64,000 nt of DNA, from assembly GCF_013911085.1 (NCBI RefSeq), contig NZ_JACERN010000046.1, forward strand, positions 62,001-126,000, given 5' to 3'. Made by a program: the position numbers and the translations under genes. The stretch comes from Aquitalea aquatica. Lineage in GTDB: Bacteria > Pseudomonadota > Gammaproteobacteria > Burkholderiales > Chromobacteriaceae. How positions within the stretch are numbered: the stretch's first letter is position 1; the number at the start of each line of letters is the position of its first letter. This document shows positions 19,395 through 28,564 of the stretch, in pieces. The notes beneath the pieces are model-generated. The model made no database searches. It saw only the letters and a program-made list of their open reading frames with translations, and was not told where the DNA came from.

Positions 19395-19862
19395 ATGGCT
19401 TACGAGTGGTTTGCCAGCGCGTTTCAGCGCTACCTGAGTGCCATGGAGCTGAGTCAGCGCCGCCTGCTGGATGCGCAGCAGGATGCCTGTTTGAGCTGGA
19501 CAGCCGCCTGGCTGCCAGCCTATCCCCTGGCCGAGGGCGAGGTGCAAAGCCGCATTGATGGCAGCCTGCTTAGCGGAGTATCGCTGTTGCAGGCTCAGGC
19601 GGATAACCAGCGCGACCTGATGCTGGCAACGGAAAAGTCACTCAATGAGATGCACAAGCATCTGCTACGGCAACTGGAACAATCCGGCCAGCACCCTTCC
19701 TACGCTGTGATGAAGCAGGCTCTGCAACTTGGGCAGAGCTCCGGCAGTGCCGTCAGCAAGATGAGCCGGCAAGTCGGGCATTTTGCGGCTACCAGTTTTT
19801 CATCCGCCTCACTCAATGCCGCCCGCGATATGCGCCGGGTGTGGAAGCAACAAAAACCCTGA
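19395..19862 (+). CDS. Small helical protein, phasin-like
   Basis: A 155-residue protein with no cysteine-rich or enzymatic motif. It is predicted almost all alpha-helical and amphipathic, rich in Gln, Ala, Ser and Leu (AFQRYLSAMELSQRRLL, then QAQADNQRDLML), with a basic C-terminal end (RRVWKQQKP). Size and composition resemble polyhydroxyalkanoate phasins, but I do not see a decisive signature, so the function is left open. ATG 19395 has GAAGAGGA seven bases upstream. It probably shares a transcript with the LysR gene. Confidence 0.6.
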   Translation: MAYEWFASAFQRYLSAMELSQRRLLDAQQDACLSWTAAWLPAYPLAEGEVQSRIDGSLLSGVSLLQAQADNQRDLMLATEKSLNEMHKHLLRQLEQSGQHPSYAVMKQALQLGQSSGSAVSKMSRQVGHFAATSFSSASLNAARDMRRVWKQQKP

Positions 19863-19908
19863 TCATCCGCTGGTGTTTATCTGTCGGGCACGCGACTAGA
19901 ATCGGGCC

Positions 19909-21369
19909 ATGAGCCCATTTTCTTCCCTGACCTTTGGTCAACGCTTGCTGGAACTGCCACCCGTCTTCTACCGGCACATCCAGCCTCAGCCGCTGAGCGA
20001 ACCCTATCTGGTGGCCGGTAATGCCCAGCTGTGCGCGACATTGGGCATAACAGCCGGTGAGCTGGCCCTGCCCGCCAGTCTGGCCTTGTTGTCCGGCAAG
20101 CAGTTTGTCCCAGACGTGTCTGCACTGGCAGCGCTTTACGCTGGCCATCAGTTTGGTGTGTATGTTCCCCAGCTCGGGGATGGTCGTGCCTTGTCGCTGG
20201 GCGATACGGTCGATACCGAAGGGCATCGTTGGGAATGGCAGCTCAAGGGGGCTGGTTTGACCCCATTCTCCCGTATGGGCGATGGCCGCGCCGTGCTCCG
20301 CTCCACCATTCGCGAATATTTATGTAGTGAAGCCATGCACGGATTGGGTATTCCTACGACACGTGCCCTGGCCATGACCGGCTCGCCCGACCCGGTCTAC
20401 CGTGAGCGCCCGGAAACGGCAGCAGTGTTGACGCGCCTGGCAGAAAGCTTCATCCGCTTTGGCAGTTTCGAGGTGTTTTATCACCGTGGACAACATGATG
20501 AAATCCGGCAGCTGGCCGATTTTGTCATCCGCCACCATTACCCGCACTGCGCCCAGACCGATCAGCCCTATGCGGCACTTTTTGCCGATATTGTCGCCAG
20601 AACGGCGCAGTTGATTGCCCACTGGCAAGCCGTGGGCTTCTGTCATGGCGTGATGAATACCGACAATATGTCCATCCTGGGGCTGACGCTGGATTACGGC
20701 CCTTTCGGCTTCATGGATGGTTTCAATGCCGCACATGTGTGCAACCACAGCGACCATGCCGGACGCTATGCCTACAATCAGCAACCGCAAGTGGGTCTGT
20801 GGAACCTTCATTGTCTGGCATCGGCCTTCTTGCCGCTGGTAAGCGAAGAGCAATTGGTGGAGGCACTCTCCGGTTATCGGGAGCAGTACTCGCAATACTG
20901 GTTGATGTTGATGCGCAACAAGCTAGGTCTGGTGGTGGAACAAGAGGGCGATGAGGCATTGATTGAAGCACTGCTGCTGGCCATGCATGCCCACCATACC
21001 GATTACACCGTGTTTTTCCGCCGCTTGGCAGACTTTGATATGGCGGGTGAAAACCACGCCTTGCGCGATATGTTCCTGGATCGCAGCCTGTTTGATGGCT
21101 GGGCCACACGCTACGCCGCGCGTCTGCAGCTGGAAACAAGGTCTGCGGCAGAGCGCAAGCTGGCCATGCTGGCGGCCAATCCCAAATACATCCTGCGCAA
21201 TTATCTGGCCGAGCAGGCGATACAAGCTGCACAACAGGGAGATTTTTCCCTGATTGCCAGCCTGCATGATTGCCTGAGCCACCCCTTTGACGAACAGCCG
21301 CAATACCAGGCTTTCGCCGGAGAGCCCCCGGGCTGGGCGCAGGAAATCAGCGTCAGTTGTTCCAGCTAA
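19909..21369 (+). CDS. selO: Protein adenylyltransferase SelO (YdiU)
   Basis: A 486-residue SelO pseudokinase, which binds ATP in flipped orientation and transfers AMP to Ser/Thr/Tyr of target proteins during oxidative stress. The QLKGAGLTPFSR Lys region, HGVMNTDNMS catalytic loop and DYGPFGF metal-binding segment are present. The C-terminus ends SCSS; this Cys replaces the selenocysteine of animal SelO and in E. coli pairs with an internal Cys, here in CNHSDHAGRY. Length is normal. It stands alone between the helical-protein gene and a bidirectional terminator. Confidence 0.94.
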   Translation: MSPFSSLTFGQRLLELPPVFYRHIQPQPLSEPYLVAGNAQLCATLGITAGELALPASLALLSGKQFVPDVSALAALYAGHQFGVYVPQLGDGRALSLGDTVDTEGHRWEWQLKGAGLTPFSRMGDGRAVLRSTIREYLCSEAMHGLGIPTTRALAMTGSPDPVYRERPETAAVLTRLAESFIRFGSFEVFYHRGQHDEIRQLADFVIRHHYPHCAQTDQPYAALFADIVARTAQLIAHWQAVGFCHGVMNTDNMSILGLTLDYGPFGFMDGFNAAHVCNHSDHAGRYAYNQQPQVGLWNLHCLASAFLPLVSEEQLVEALSGYREQYSQYWLMLMRNKLGLVVEQEGDEALIEALLLAMHAHHTDYTVFFRRLADFDMAGENHALRDMFLDRSLFDGWATRYAARLQLETRSAAERKLAMLAANPKYILRNYLAEQAIQAAQQGDFSLIASLHDCLSHPFDEQPQYQAFAGEPPGWAQEISVSCSS

Positions 21370-21446
21370 GGCGTCTCAGTTCCGTTTTCTTTGCTGCTTG
21401 CCATATCTGGCAGAAGAGTCCTGTCCTCTGCTGCTGAGAAGGTCAT

Positions 21447-21484
21447 GAAAAAGCCCCGCCAGATATACCTGGCGGGGCTTTTTG
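21447..21484. terminator. Bidirectional terminator between selO and lctP
   Basis: An 11-bp perfect stem AGCCCCGCCAG/CTGGCGGGGCT with loop ATATAC-like, flanked by A5 on the left and T5 on the right, serves the converging selO (+) and lctP (-) genes. Confidence 0.88.
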
Positions 21485-21511
21485 TCTGGCACCGGCTGGT
21501 GCCATCAGGCA

Positions 21512-23176
21512 TTAGTGCAATACCAACAGCGTGAACGGCGGCAGGTAGGCCATGGCGGTGACGACCAAGCCGACCAGGCAGGCCAGGGCCAGCGAATGGA
21601 AGAACACATAGCGCAGGATCACGCCTTCCTTGCCGTAGTACTGGGTGGCGGTGGAGGCGACCACGATGGACTGTGCGTCGATCATCTTGCCCATCACGCC
21701 ACCAGCCGAGTTGGCGGAGGTCATCAGCACCGGCGACAGGCCCAGTTGGGTGGCCGATGCCTTTTGCAGACCACCGAACAGCACGTTGGCCGCGGTATCG
21801 GAACCAGTCAGCGCCACGCCCAGCCAGCCCAGCAGGGTGCCGAAGAAGGGGTAGAGCACGCCGGTGTGCGAGAAGGCCAGACCCAGGGTGATGTCCACGC
21901 CGGAGTAGCGGGTGAGGTAGCCCAGTGCCAGCATGGCCACGATGGTGATCAGCGAGTAGCGCAGCGACCAGAAAGTCTGGCCGTACACTTTGATCAGCTC
22001 GCTGGGGCGATAGCCCATGATCAGGCCGGACAGGATGCCAGCTACCAGGATGCCGGTGCCGGTGGTGGACAGCAGGTTAAGCTTGTAGATAGCAGCTTCA
22101 AGGTGCGGTTTGGCGACAACCGGCGGCATCTTCTGTACCAGGTTGTGCAGGCCGGGCCACTGGATATCCAGGGTGAAAATGGAATCCAGCAGCTTTTTCA
22201 TGCTAGGCGAACCCCAAGCGAAAACCAGGACCGACAGGATCAGCCAGGGCAACCAGGCACGGATCACATCACCAGTGCTGTAGCCATGCTTGGGCTGCAG
22301 GCCGGTGTTGCCAGCGGCTTCGGCTGCAGCGCCAGCCATGGTGCCGGCGGTAGAGGTGTAGACCTCTTTCGGATGCCATACCTTGAGGAAGAACACCAGT
22401 GCAGCGATAGAGCAGACCGAGGCGATGACAGCTACCAGTTCCGGGCCCATGAGGTTGGACACAAGCAGTTGCGGAATGGCGAAGGACAGACCGGCCACCA
22501 GTACGGCCGGCCAGATGCGGATGGTGTTTTTCCAGCCGCAGAAGGCAATCAGCAGCCAGAACGGCACGATGATGGCGAAGATGGTCATCTGACGACCGAC
22601 CATGGAGGAGATCAGCATCACATCGATGCCGGTGACCTTGGCCAGGGTGGTGATCGGAGTGCCCAGCGCGCCGTAGGCAACCGGTGCGGTATTGGCAATC
22701 AGCGACAGGCCGGATGCAGCCAGCGGCGAGAAGCCCAGGCCGATCAGCATGGCACCGGTTACTGCAACAGGCGTACCGAAGCCACCGGCACCTTCGAAGA
22801 AGGCACCAAAGCAGAAGGCGATCAGCAGCAGTTGCAGGCGACGGTCTTGCGTGACGCCGGTAATGCTCTCGCGCAGGATGGCAAACTGGCCTTTGCGCTC
22901 GGTCAGCTGGTACAGGAAGATCACGTTCAGGATGATCCAGCCAATCGGCAGCAGACCATTGGCTGCGCCCATCAGGGTGGCGCTAAGCGCCATGCTGCCC
23001 GGCATGCCGAAGATGCCGATGGCGACGACGAGCGAGGTGATCAAACCCATCATGGCGGCAATATGTGCCTTGATATGGAAAATGCCGAGCGCGCCCAGCA
23101 GCACGATGATCGGCAACGCTGCGCACAGCGTAGACAGCCACGGGTTGCCCAGTGGGTCGTAGACGTGGGACCACAT
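21512..23176 (-). CDS. lctP: L-lactate permease
   Basis: A 554-residue LctP/LldP-family transporter (proton-coupled lactate/glycolate uptake) with about 12-14 membrane helices. FGAFFEGAGGFGTPVAV, GTPITTLAKVTG and SDTAANVLFGGLQ are the typical conserved blocks; SANSAGGVMGKMI near the end is another. ATG 23176 has GGAGAGAA eight bases upstream and gives the usual start (MWSHVYDPLG); longer frames are unsupported. No lactate dehydrogenase gene is adjacent. Confidence 0.95.
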   Translation of the reverse strand: MWSHVYDPLGNPWLSTLCAALPIIVLLGALGIFHIKAHIAAMMGLITSLVVAIGIFGMPGSMALSATLMGAANGLLPIGWIILNVIFLYQLTERKGQFAILRESITGVTQDRRLQLLLIAFCFGAFFEGAGGFGTPVAVTGAMLIGLGFSPLAASGLSLIANTAPVAYGALGTPITTLAKVTGIDVMLISSMVGRQMTIFAIIVPFWLLIAFCGWKNTIRIWPAVLVAGLSFAIPQLLVSNLMGPELVAVIASVCSIAALVFFLKVWHPKEVYTSTAGTMAGAAAEAAGNTGLQPKHGYSTGDVIRAWLPWLILSVLVFAWGSPSMKKLLDSIFTLDIQWPGLHNLVQKMPPVVAKPHLEAAIYKLNLLSTTGTGILVAGILSGLIMGYRPSELIKVYGQTFWSLRYSLITIVAMLALGYLTRYSGVDITLGLAFSHTGVLYPFFGTLLGWLGVALTGSDTAANVLFGGLQKASATQLGLSPVLMTSANSAGGVMGKMIDAQSIVVASTATQYYGKEGVILRYVFFHSLALACLVGLVVTAMAYLPPFTLLVLH

Positions 23177-23539
23177 AATGATTCTCTCCAATGATTGTTG
23201 GCGTTGATCGGGCTGCGCGTCGTGTGACGGGCCCGTTATCGAGCGTTCCGCCTGTTTTTGTGCTGGTGGCGGATGGCGCAACTGTAGTGATTGCGCTGCA
23301 AATCGTCATTTAGGGCTTGCCCTTGCGGGTTTACCCTTAACGGAGGCGTGGACTTGAGGGAAATGCTGAGTGGGTGGGGCGAATAGCAGTAAGGCTTGCC
23401 GTGGGTTGCTACCCCGATGCTTGGCGCCGCTGACAAAATCGCGTAGTGGCCCTGGGGCTAGGCGCGCCGATGCAGACAGTACAAAAGGGTAATGCCAGCA
23501 GGTGCAACGCCGCAGCCGTTTTTTTGTTAATAGTGGCTG
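23177..23539. other. Gene-free region between lctP and lpxH
   Basis: The 363 bases upstream of lctP and downstream of lpxH contain no convincing coding frame, RNA gene or repeat. The lctP promoter must lie in its left part, but I see no clear -35/-10 pair or operator. Confidence 0.5.
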
Positions 23540-24262
23540 TTAGCCTAGTGGCAGAGCGGTAAGGCCGGAGGCATCCAGGCGCAGATAGCCACCCTGCGCA
23601 CCGTGCCAGTCGCGGATGACCCAGCGTTCGGCCTGGCGGCTGCCTTGCTGGTGGCTGTGGGTGGCCGGGCGGTGGGTATGGCCGTGGATCAGCGTTGGCC
23701 AGTCGTACTGCTCCAGCAGTTCCAGCACGGCGCTGTCGGTAACGTCGGTAATGGCGCTCAGGCCTTGTTGCTGCTTGGCGGCCTCACTCTGCATGCGGGC
23801 CTGCGCGGCGATGGCGTGGCGCTCGGCCAGCGGTCTGGCCAGCATGGCGGCTTGCCAGGCCGGATTGCGGCTCATGGCACGGAATTGCTGATAGGCGGTA
23901 TCGGCCGCGCACAGGGCATCGCCATGGCTGAGCAGATAAGGCCGGCCATAGGCTTGCAGCAGGTAAGGGTCTTCCAGCAGTGCGGCGCCGGAGCGTTGGG
24001 CAAAGCCATCGCCCAGCAGGAAGTCGCGGTTGCCACGCATCACGTAGAGTGGGGTGTGGCGGGAAAACTGCTGCATCGCACCCAGCATTGCCTCAAGAAA
24101 GGCTGAGTCATCGTCATCGCCCACCCAGTATTCGAACAAGTCACCCAGAATGAACAGGCTGTCGATCTGTCCTTGCCATTGCTGCAAGGTGTCTACAAAC
24201 AGCTGGCAGAGTGCCGGGGTGTCTTCGCTCAGGTGCAGGTCGGAGATGAAGTGATGGCTCAT
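23540..24262 (-). CDS. lpxH: UDP-2,3-diacylglucosamine diphosphatase
   Basis: A 240-residue calcineurin-like metallophosphoesterase of lipid A synthesis that hydrolyses UDP-2,3-diacylglucosamine to lipid X. Metal-binding motifs are in order: FISDLHLSED (D-x-H), LGDLFEYWVGDDD (GD-x-x-E), MRGNRDFLLG (GNRD), SHGDALC (GD) and HGHTHRP (GH-x-H). The next gene upstream on the same strand is ppiB, the usual LpxH neighbour. Confidence 0.96.
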   Translation of the reverse strand: MSHHFISDLHLSEDTPALCQLFVDTLQQWQGQIDSLFILGDLFEYWVGDDDDSAFLEAMLGAMQQFSRHTPLYVMRGNRDFLLGDGFAQRSGAALLEDPYLLQAYGRPYLLSHGDALCAADTAYQQFRAMSRNPAWQAAMLARPLAERHAIAAQARMQSEAAKQQQGLSAITDVTDSAVLELLEQYDWPTLIHGHTHRPATHSHQQGSRQAERWVIRDWHGAQGGYLRLDASGLTALPLG

Positions 24263-24369
24263 GGTGGGTAGGCAGCGATAAATGAAGGGTGGGTGGCTAA
24301 AGCAAAGCCAGCTGCCTTGCGGCGGCTGGCTGGTGTGGCAAAGCCCGGCGCAGGAGCCGGGCCGGCGGA

Positions 24370-24861
24370 TCAGATGATCTCGGCTTTTTCCAGAACGACG
24401 GCTTCTGCCGGTACGTCCTGATGGCCGCCGCTGCGACCGGTGCGTACGGTCTTGATGCGGTCAACCACATCCTTGCCTTCCACTACCTGACCGAACACGG
24501 CATAGCCCCAGCCCTGGGTGGTTTCGGACTTGAAATCGAGGAAGTCATTGTCGGACACGTTGATGAAGAACTGTGCCGAAGCGGAGTGCGGGTCCATGGT
24601 GCGGGCCATGGCAACGGTATAGGTCTTGTTGGAGATGCCGTTGTTGGCTTCGTTCTTGATCGGATCGCGGGTGTCTTTTTGCTTCATGTCGGCATCAAAA
24701 CCGCCGCCCTGAATCATGAAACCGTTGATGACGCGATGAAAGATGGTGCCATCGTAGTGGCCGCTCTTGACGTATTCTTCAAAGTTGGCTGCGGTAACCG
24801 GAGCCTTGTCGCTGAACAGTTCCAGTACGATTTCGCCAAAATTGGTGGTCAGTTTGATCAT
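24370..24861 (-). CDS. ppiB: Cytoplasmic peptidyl-prolyl cis-trans isomerase B
   Basis: A 163-residue cyclophilin without signal peptide. [15 protein letters not shown] and [18 protein letters not shown] are the active-site segments (Arg and Gln/Phe of the proline-binding pocket). I chose ATG 24861 (MIKLTTNFG) because AAGGA lies eight bases upstream; an in-frame ATG three codons earlier sits too close to that site. It lies between a second, exported cyclophilin and lpxH, all on the minus strand. Confidence 0.95.
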   Translation of the reverse strand: MIKLTTNFGEIVLELFSDKAPVTAANFEEYVKSGHYDGTIFHRVINGFMIQGGGFDADMKQKDTRDPIKNEANNGISNKTYTVAMARTMDPHSASAQFFINVSDNDFLDFKSETTQGWGYAVFGQVVEGKDVVDRIKTVRTGRSGGHQDVPAEAVVLEKAEII

Positions 24862-24943
24862 GAGGGTCATCCTTGTGTCTGAAGCGAATGCTTGCTGATG
24901 TGGTGGTGTGCGGTCCGGGCTTGCCGGGCCGACTGCTGGCGGG

Positions 24944-25501
24944 TCAGGGTTTGACAACCACCTTCTGAATCACGATGGGTTCGAACGGCACGTCGTCCAT
25001 GCCTTTCATGTTGCCGGTGTGGGTCTTGGCAATGCGATTGACCACGTCCATTCCCTTGCTTACCTTGCCGAATACGGCATAGCCGATACCTTGCGGTGTC
25101 GGGTTCTTGTAATCAAGGAATTCATTATTGGCTACGTTGATGAAAAACTGTGCGGTGGCCGAGTTAGGATCCGCTGTGCGTGCCATGGCAATGCTGCCGA
25201 TGGTGTTTTTCAGGCCATTGGCAGCCTCGTTGGGAATAGGGGCGCGGGCCTGTTTTTGTTCCAGTTTGCCGTCAAAGCCGCCACCCTGGATCATGAAACC
25301 GTCGATGATGCGGTGAAACACCGTGCCGTTATAGAAACCGGCCTTGGCGTAACTCACAAAGTTGGCCACCGTTTTGGGAGCCTTGGCCGAGTCAAGGGTG
25401 ATTTCGATCACGCCTTTGTTGGTGGTCATTTCCACTACCGGTGCGGCTTGTGCCAGCAGCGGCAGCGCGCATAGAGCAAGGCTGGAGAGCAATTTTTTCA
25501 T
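24944..25501 (-). CDS. ppiA: Exported peptidyl-prolyl cis-trans isomerase (PpiA-like)
   Basis: A 185-residue cyclophilin with a signal peptide ([19 protein letters not shown], cleavage before APVVE), so it acts in the periplasm on folding envelope proteins. [15 protein letters not shown] and [18 protein letters not shown] match the cytoplasmic copy 82 bases downstream, showing an old tandem duplication with retargeting. ATG 25501 opens the signal peptide; a longer in-frame start would spoil it. Confidence 0.94.
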   Translation of the reverse strand: MKKLLSSLALCALPLLAQAAPVVEMTTNKGVIEITLDSAKAPKTVANFVSYAKAGFYNGTVFHRIIDGFMIQGGGFDGKLEQKQARAPIPNEAANGLKNTIGSIAMARTADPNSATAQFFINVANNEFLDYKNPTPQGIGYAVFGKVSKGMDVVNRIAKTHTGNMKGMDDVPFEPIVIQKVVVKP

Positions 25502-25618
25502 GGACGTATCGAGTGCTATCGGCAGGAACAATGCCGAATTCTAGCACAGCAGCCGGCCGTGGATGCGACCGGCTCCACCAGCCGGCCAGCATGCTGGCGG
25601 CTGGTTCTGCCCGGGGAC

Positions 25619-26680
25619 TCAGACGCCGAAGCGCATCAGCTTGTCCTCGTCCTCGTTCTGCATGTGCTTGGGTGCGCCGACAATCAGCGGGTCGGCATTG
25701 TGTGCCACGCGCGGGTCTTTGTCGGGATAATCCAGGCTGGCCAGGAAGTGGCGGATGCAATTGAGGCGGGCGCGCTTTTTGTCATCCGATTTCACCACCA
25801 CCCACGGTGCATCGCCGGTATTGGTATGGAAGAACATCGCCTGTTTGGCGGCGGTGTAGTCGTCCCATTTATCCAGCGACTGAATGTCGATGGGTGACAG
25901 TTTCCAGTGCTTGAGCGGGTCGTCGCGGCGTGAGATGAAGCGGCGCAGCTGTTCTTCGCGGCTGACCGAGAACCAGAACTTGAACAGATGAATGCCACTG
26001 TTGACCAGCATGCGTTCCAGCTGTGGGGTCTGGCGCATGAATTCCAGATATTCATCCGGATTGCAAAAGCCCATGACCCGTTCGACGCCTGCGCGGTTAT
26101 ACCAGGAGCGGTCGAAGAACACGATTTCGCCGGAAGCCGGCAGATGTTCGATATAACGCTGGAAATACCACTGGGTGCGTTCGCGCTCGGACGGTTTCTC
26201 CAGTGCCACCACGCGGGCACCGCGTGGGTTGAGGTGTTCCATATAGCGCTTGATGGTGCCACCCTTGCCGGCCGCATCGCGCCCTTCAAACAGGATGACG
26301 ATTTTCTGCCCGGTTTCCTTTACCCAGTTCTGCACCTTCAACAGCTCGATCTGCAGCTCGAGCTTGATTTTTTCGTACTCGGTGCGACGCAGGCGAGTGC
26401 GGTATGGGTAGCTGGCAGGCAGTTCGGCCGTGGTGCTGTCTTCGCTGGTGCCATGCGGCGCTTCGGCTACTTGCAGGGCGACCGGCTGCTGGCTGATGGT
26501 TTCGATGGCCTTGATCGATTCCTGGTGTACCCGTTTGACATTACTTTGACGGCTGCTGCCGCTGCGGGCGGGTTTACGCGCCGGTGCAGGGCTGTGGCTG
26601 ACTACGGTTTCAGGGGCGGCGGCGCTGGCTTCTGGGGTGGCGGCAGGGGTGGCGGGATCAGTATTTTTGTCTTGCGTCAT
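25619..26680 (-). CDS. ppk2: Polyphosphate kinase 2
   Basis: A 353-residue PPK2-family enzyme that moves phosphate between polyphosphate and nucleotides. The Walker A loop is GRDAAGKGG (133-141), then FFDRSWYNRAGVERVMGF with the Walker B Asp and the lid residues. The first 85 residues are a low-complexity Ala/Pro/Ser/Thr extension not found in short PPK2 proteins. Only one kinase domain is present. Whether it prefers GDP, ADP or AMP cannot be read here. It is a single gene, divergent from the SulP gene. Confidence 0.93.
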   Translation of the reverse strand: MTQDKNTDPATPAATPEASAAAPETVVSHSPAPARKPARSGSSRQSNVKRVHQESIKAIETISQQPVALQVAEAPHGTSEDSTTAELPASYPYRTRLRRTEYEKIKLELQIELLKVQNWVKETGQKIVILFEGRDAAGKGGTIKRYMEHLNPRGARVVALEKPSERERTQWYFQRYIEHLPASGEIVFFDRSWYNRAGVERVMGFCNPDEYLEFMRQTPQLERMLVNSGIHLFKFWFSVSREEQLRRFISRRDDPLKHWKLSPIDIQSLDKWDDYTAAKQAMFFHTNTGDAPWVVVKSDDKKRARLNCIRHFLASLDYPDKDPRVAHNADPLIVGAPKHMQNEDEDKLMRFGV

Positions 26681-26896
26681 GGTTTTCCCTCATGCTGAAG
26701 TGGTCATGAAATCATCCTACGCCTGTTGAATTGGGGTGTCGATATGCCTCCGCCATGGCCAGTGCCACGGCCGGAATGCGACATGCAGTCGTGCATCCCT
26801 TGCATGGCAAGGCGCTGGCGTCGATGATGACAAGATAACCCTGCCGGCGGCATGCCCGTGCCTGCCGGCCATCCACAACAATAGAAAGCTGTCGCC

Positions 26897-28564
26897 ATGT
26901 TCAGTTTGGGTTTCCGTCCCCGTGTTCTTGATACCCTGCAACACTACAATCGCAATCTGCTGCGCGATGACGTCATGGCGGGCCTGACCGTCGGCATTGT
27001 TGCGCTACCCCTGGCGATGGCCTTTGCCATGGCCAGTGGGGTGACGCCACAGGCGGGCATCTTTACCGCCGTGATTGCCGGCTTCCTGGCGGCGGCACTG
27101 GGTGGCAGCCGGCTGTCGGTCACCGGGCCGACCGGAGCTTTCATCGTCATCATCTATGGCATTGTCGCCAAGTATGGCGTGGCCAATCTGTTGATCTGCA
27201 CCTTCATGTCAGGGGTGATGCTGGTATTGATGGGGTTGTTCCGGCTGGGGCAGGTGATCCGCTTTTTCCCGCTGCCGCTGATTACTGGCTTTACCAACGG
27301 CATCGCCGTACTGATCTTCCTGACCCAGTTGAAGGATTTCTTCGGCCTGCCGGTGGACAAGATGCCGGCCGGTTTCTTTGCGGTAATGCAGGTCTTGCGC
27401 GAACAACTGGGTAATTTCCACTGGCCCACCTTGCTGCTGTCGGCGGCCAGCCTGCTGCTGATCCTGTTGTGGCCGAAGCGGCTTAATCGTGTGTTGCCAG
27501 CCCCCTTTGTGGCGCTGGTGCTGGCCACCCTGATTACGGCGCTGTTCGGGCTGCCGGTGGCCACGCTGGGTAGCAAGTTCGGCGGCATTCCACAAGGCCT
27601 GCCCAGTTTTGGCGGACTGGATCTGGACCCGACCCATCTGTCCGACCTGCTGGCACCAGCGTTTACCATTGCCCTGCTGGGGTCTATCGAATCACTGCTG
27701 TGTGCGGTGGTGGCCGATAGCATGACGGCGGACAAGCACGACTCCAATCAGGAGCTGATTGGCCAGGGTATTGCCAATATGGTGGCTCCGTTCTTTGGTG
27801 GCATTCCGGCGACCGGGGCGGTAGCGCGCACCGCCACCAATATCAGCAATGGCGGTAAAACGCCGGTGGCTGCCATGGTGCATGCCTTGCTGTTACTGTT
27901 GATTCTGCTGGTGGCTGCGCCCTTGGCAGCGAGTATTCCGCTGGCGGTGTTGGCTGCCATCCTGATTTCGGTGGCATTGAAAATGGGTGACTGGGATATC
28001 CGCAAGGCTTTCCAGTTTCCCAAGCGCGATACTGCCGTGCTGATTGTCACCTTTGTGCTGACCGTGGTGTTTGACCTGACGGTTGCCGTGCAGATCGGCC
28101 TGCTGATGGCGGCCGTGTTCTTTATCCGCAGCATGGCCAGCCATACTTCAGTCAACCGCCTGTTGCCGGAATACGCCCAGTTGTTCGAGCGTCATACCAT
28201 TGCCGGCAAGCATGTGCCGGATGGCTGTGCAGCGTTTCGTGTCGAGGGGGCCTTGTTTTTTGGCGCAGCGGATAGTGTGGAAATCATTCACCAGCAGGCT
28301 GAGCAGGCAAGGGTGATCATTTTGCAATTGCACCGGCTGGTGTTGCTGGACACCACCGGCCTCTTGGCACTGGACAGCCTCAACGACAAGCTCAGGGCGC
28401 AGGGCAAGACACTGATTTTGTGTGGTGCAGCGGATGAAGTGCTGGCTATGCTCAAGGGATCGCGGCTGGCAGATGATCTGGGCGTGGACAATCTGCAGCC
28501 GGACCTGGCAGCAGCCTTGTTGCGCGCCGAGCAGTTGCTGACCAGCGGCGTGGTATGGGGTTAG
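26897..28564 (+). CDS. SulP-family anion transporter with STAS domain
   Basis: A 555-residue SLC26/SulP permease. The membrane domain (about 20-430) includes GLTVGIVALPLAMAFAMASG, SVTGPTGAFIVI and ITGFTNGIAVLIF; the cytoplasmic STAS domain fills about 440-550 with LDTTGLLALDSL. Substrates of the family are sulfate, bicarbonate or dicarboxylates; nothing here decides. Its stop overlaps the stop of the convergent HD-GYP gene by four bases (28561-28564). Confidence 0.92.
   Translation: MFSLGFRPRVLDTLQHYNRNLLRDDVMAGLTVGIVALPLAMAFAMASGVTPQAGIFTAVIAGFLAAALGGSRLSVTGPTGAFIVIIYGIVAKYGVANLLICTFMSGVMLVLMGLFRLGQVIRFFPLPLITGFTNGIAVLIFLTQLKDFFGLPVDKMPAGFFAVMQVLREQLGNFHWPTLLLSAASLLLILLWPKRLNRVLPAPFVALVLATLITALFGLPVATLGSKFGGIPQGLPSFGGLDLDPTHLSDLLAPAFTIALLGSIESLLCAVVADSMTADKHDSNQELIGQGIANMVAPFFGGIPATGAVARTATNISNGGKTPVAAMVHALLLLLILLVAAPLAASIPLAVLAAILISVALKMGDWDIRKAFQFPKRDTAVLIVTFVLTVVFDLTVAVQIGLLMAAVFFIRSMASHTSVNRLLPEYAQLFERHTIAGKHVPDGCAAFRVEGALFFGAADSVEIIHQQAEQARVIILQLHRLVLLDTTGLLALDSLNDKLRAQGKTLILCGAADEVLAMLKGSRLADDLGVDNLQPDLAAALLRAEQLLTSGVVWG

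Noticed and set aside
21482-23194. A 570-codon plus-strand frame opposite lctP
   Set aside because: Composition (Gly/Gln/His-rich) and perfect coincidence with lctP mark it as antisense shadow.
24862-24870. Upstream ATG for ppiB three codons earlier
   Set aside because: The AAGGA site would be almost adjacent to that ATG; spacing suits ATG 24861.
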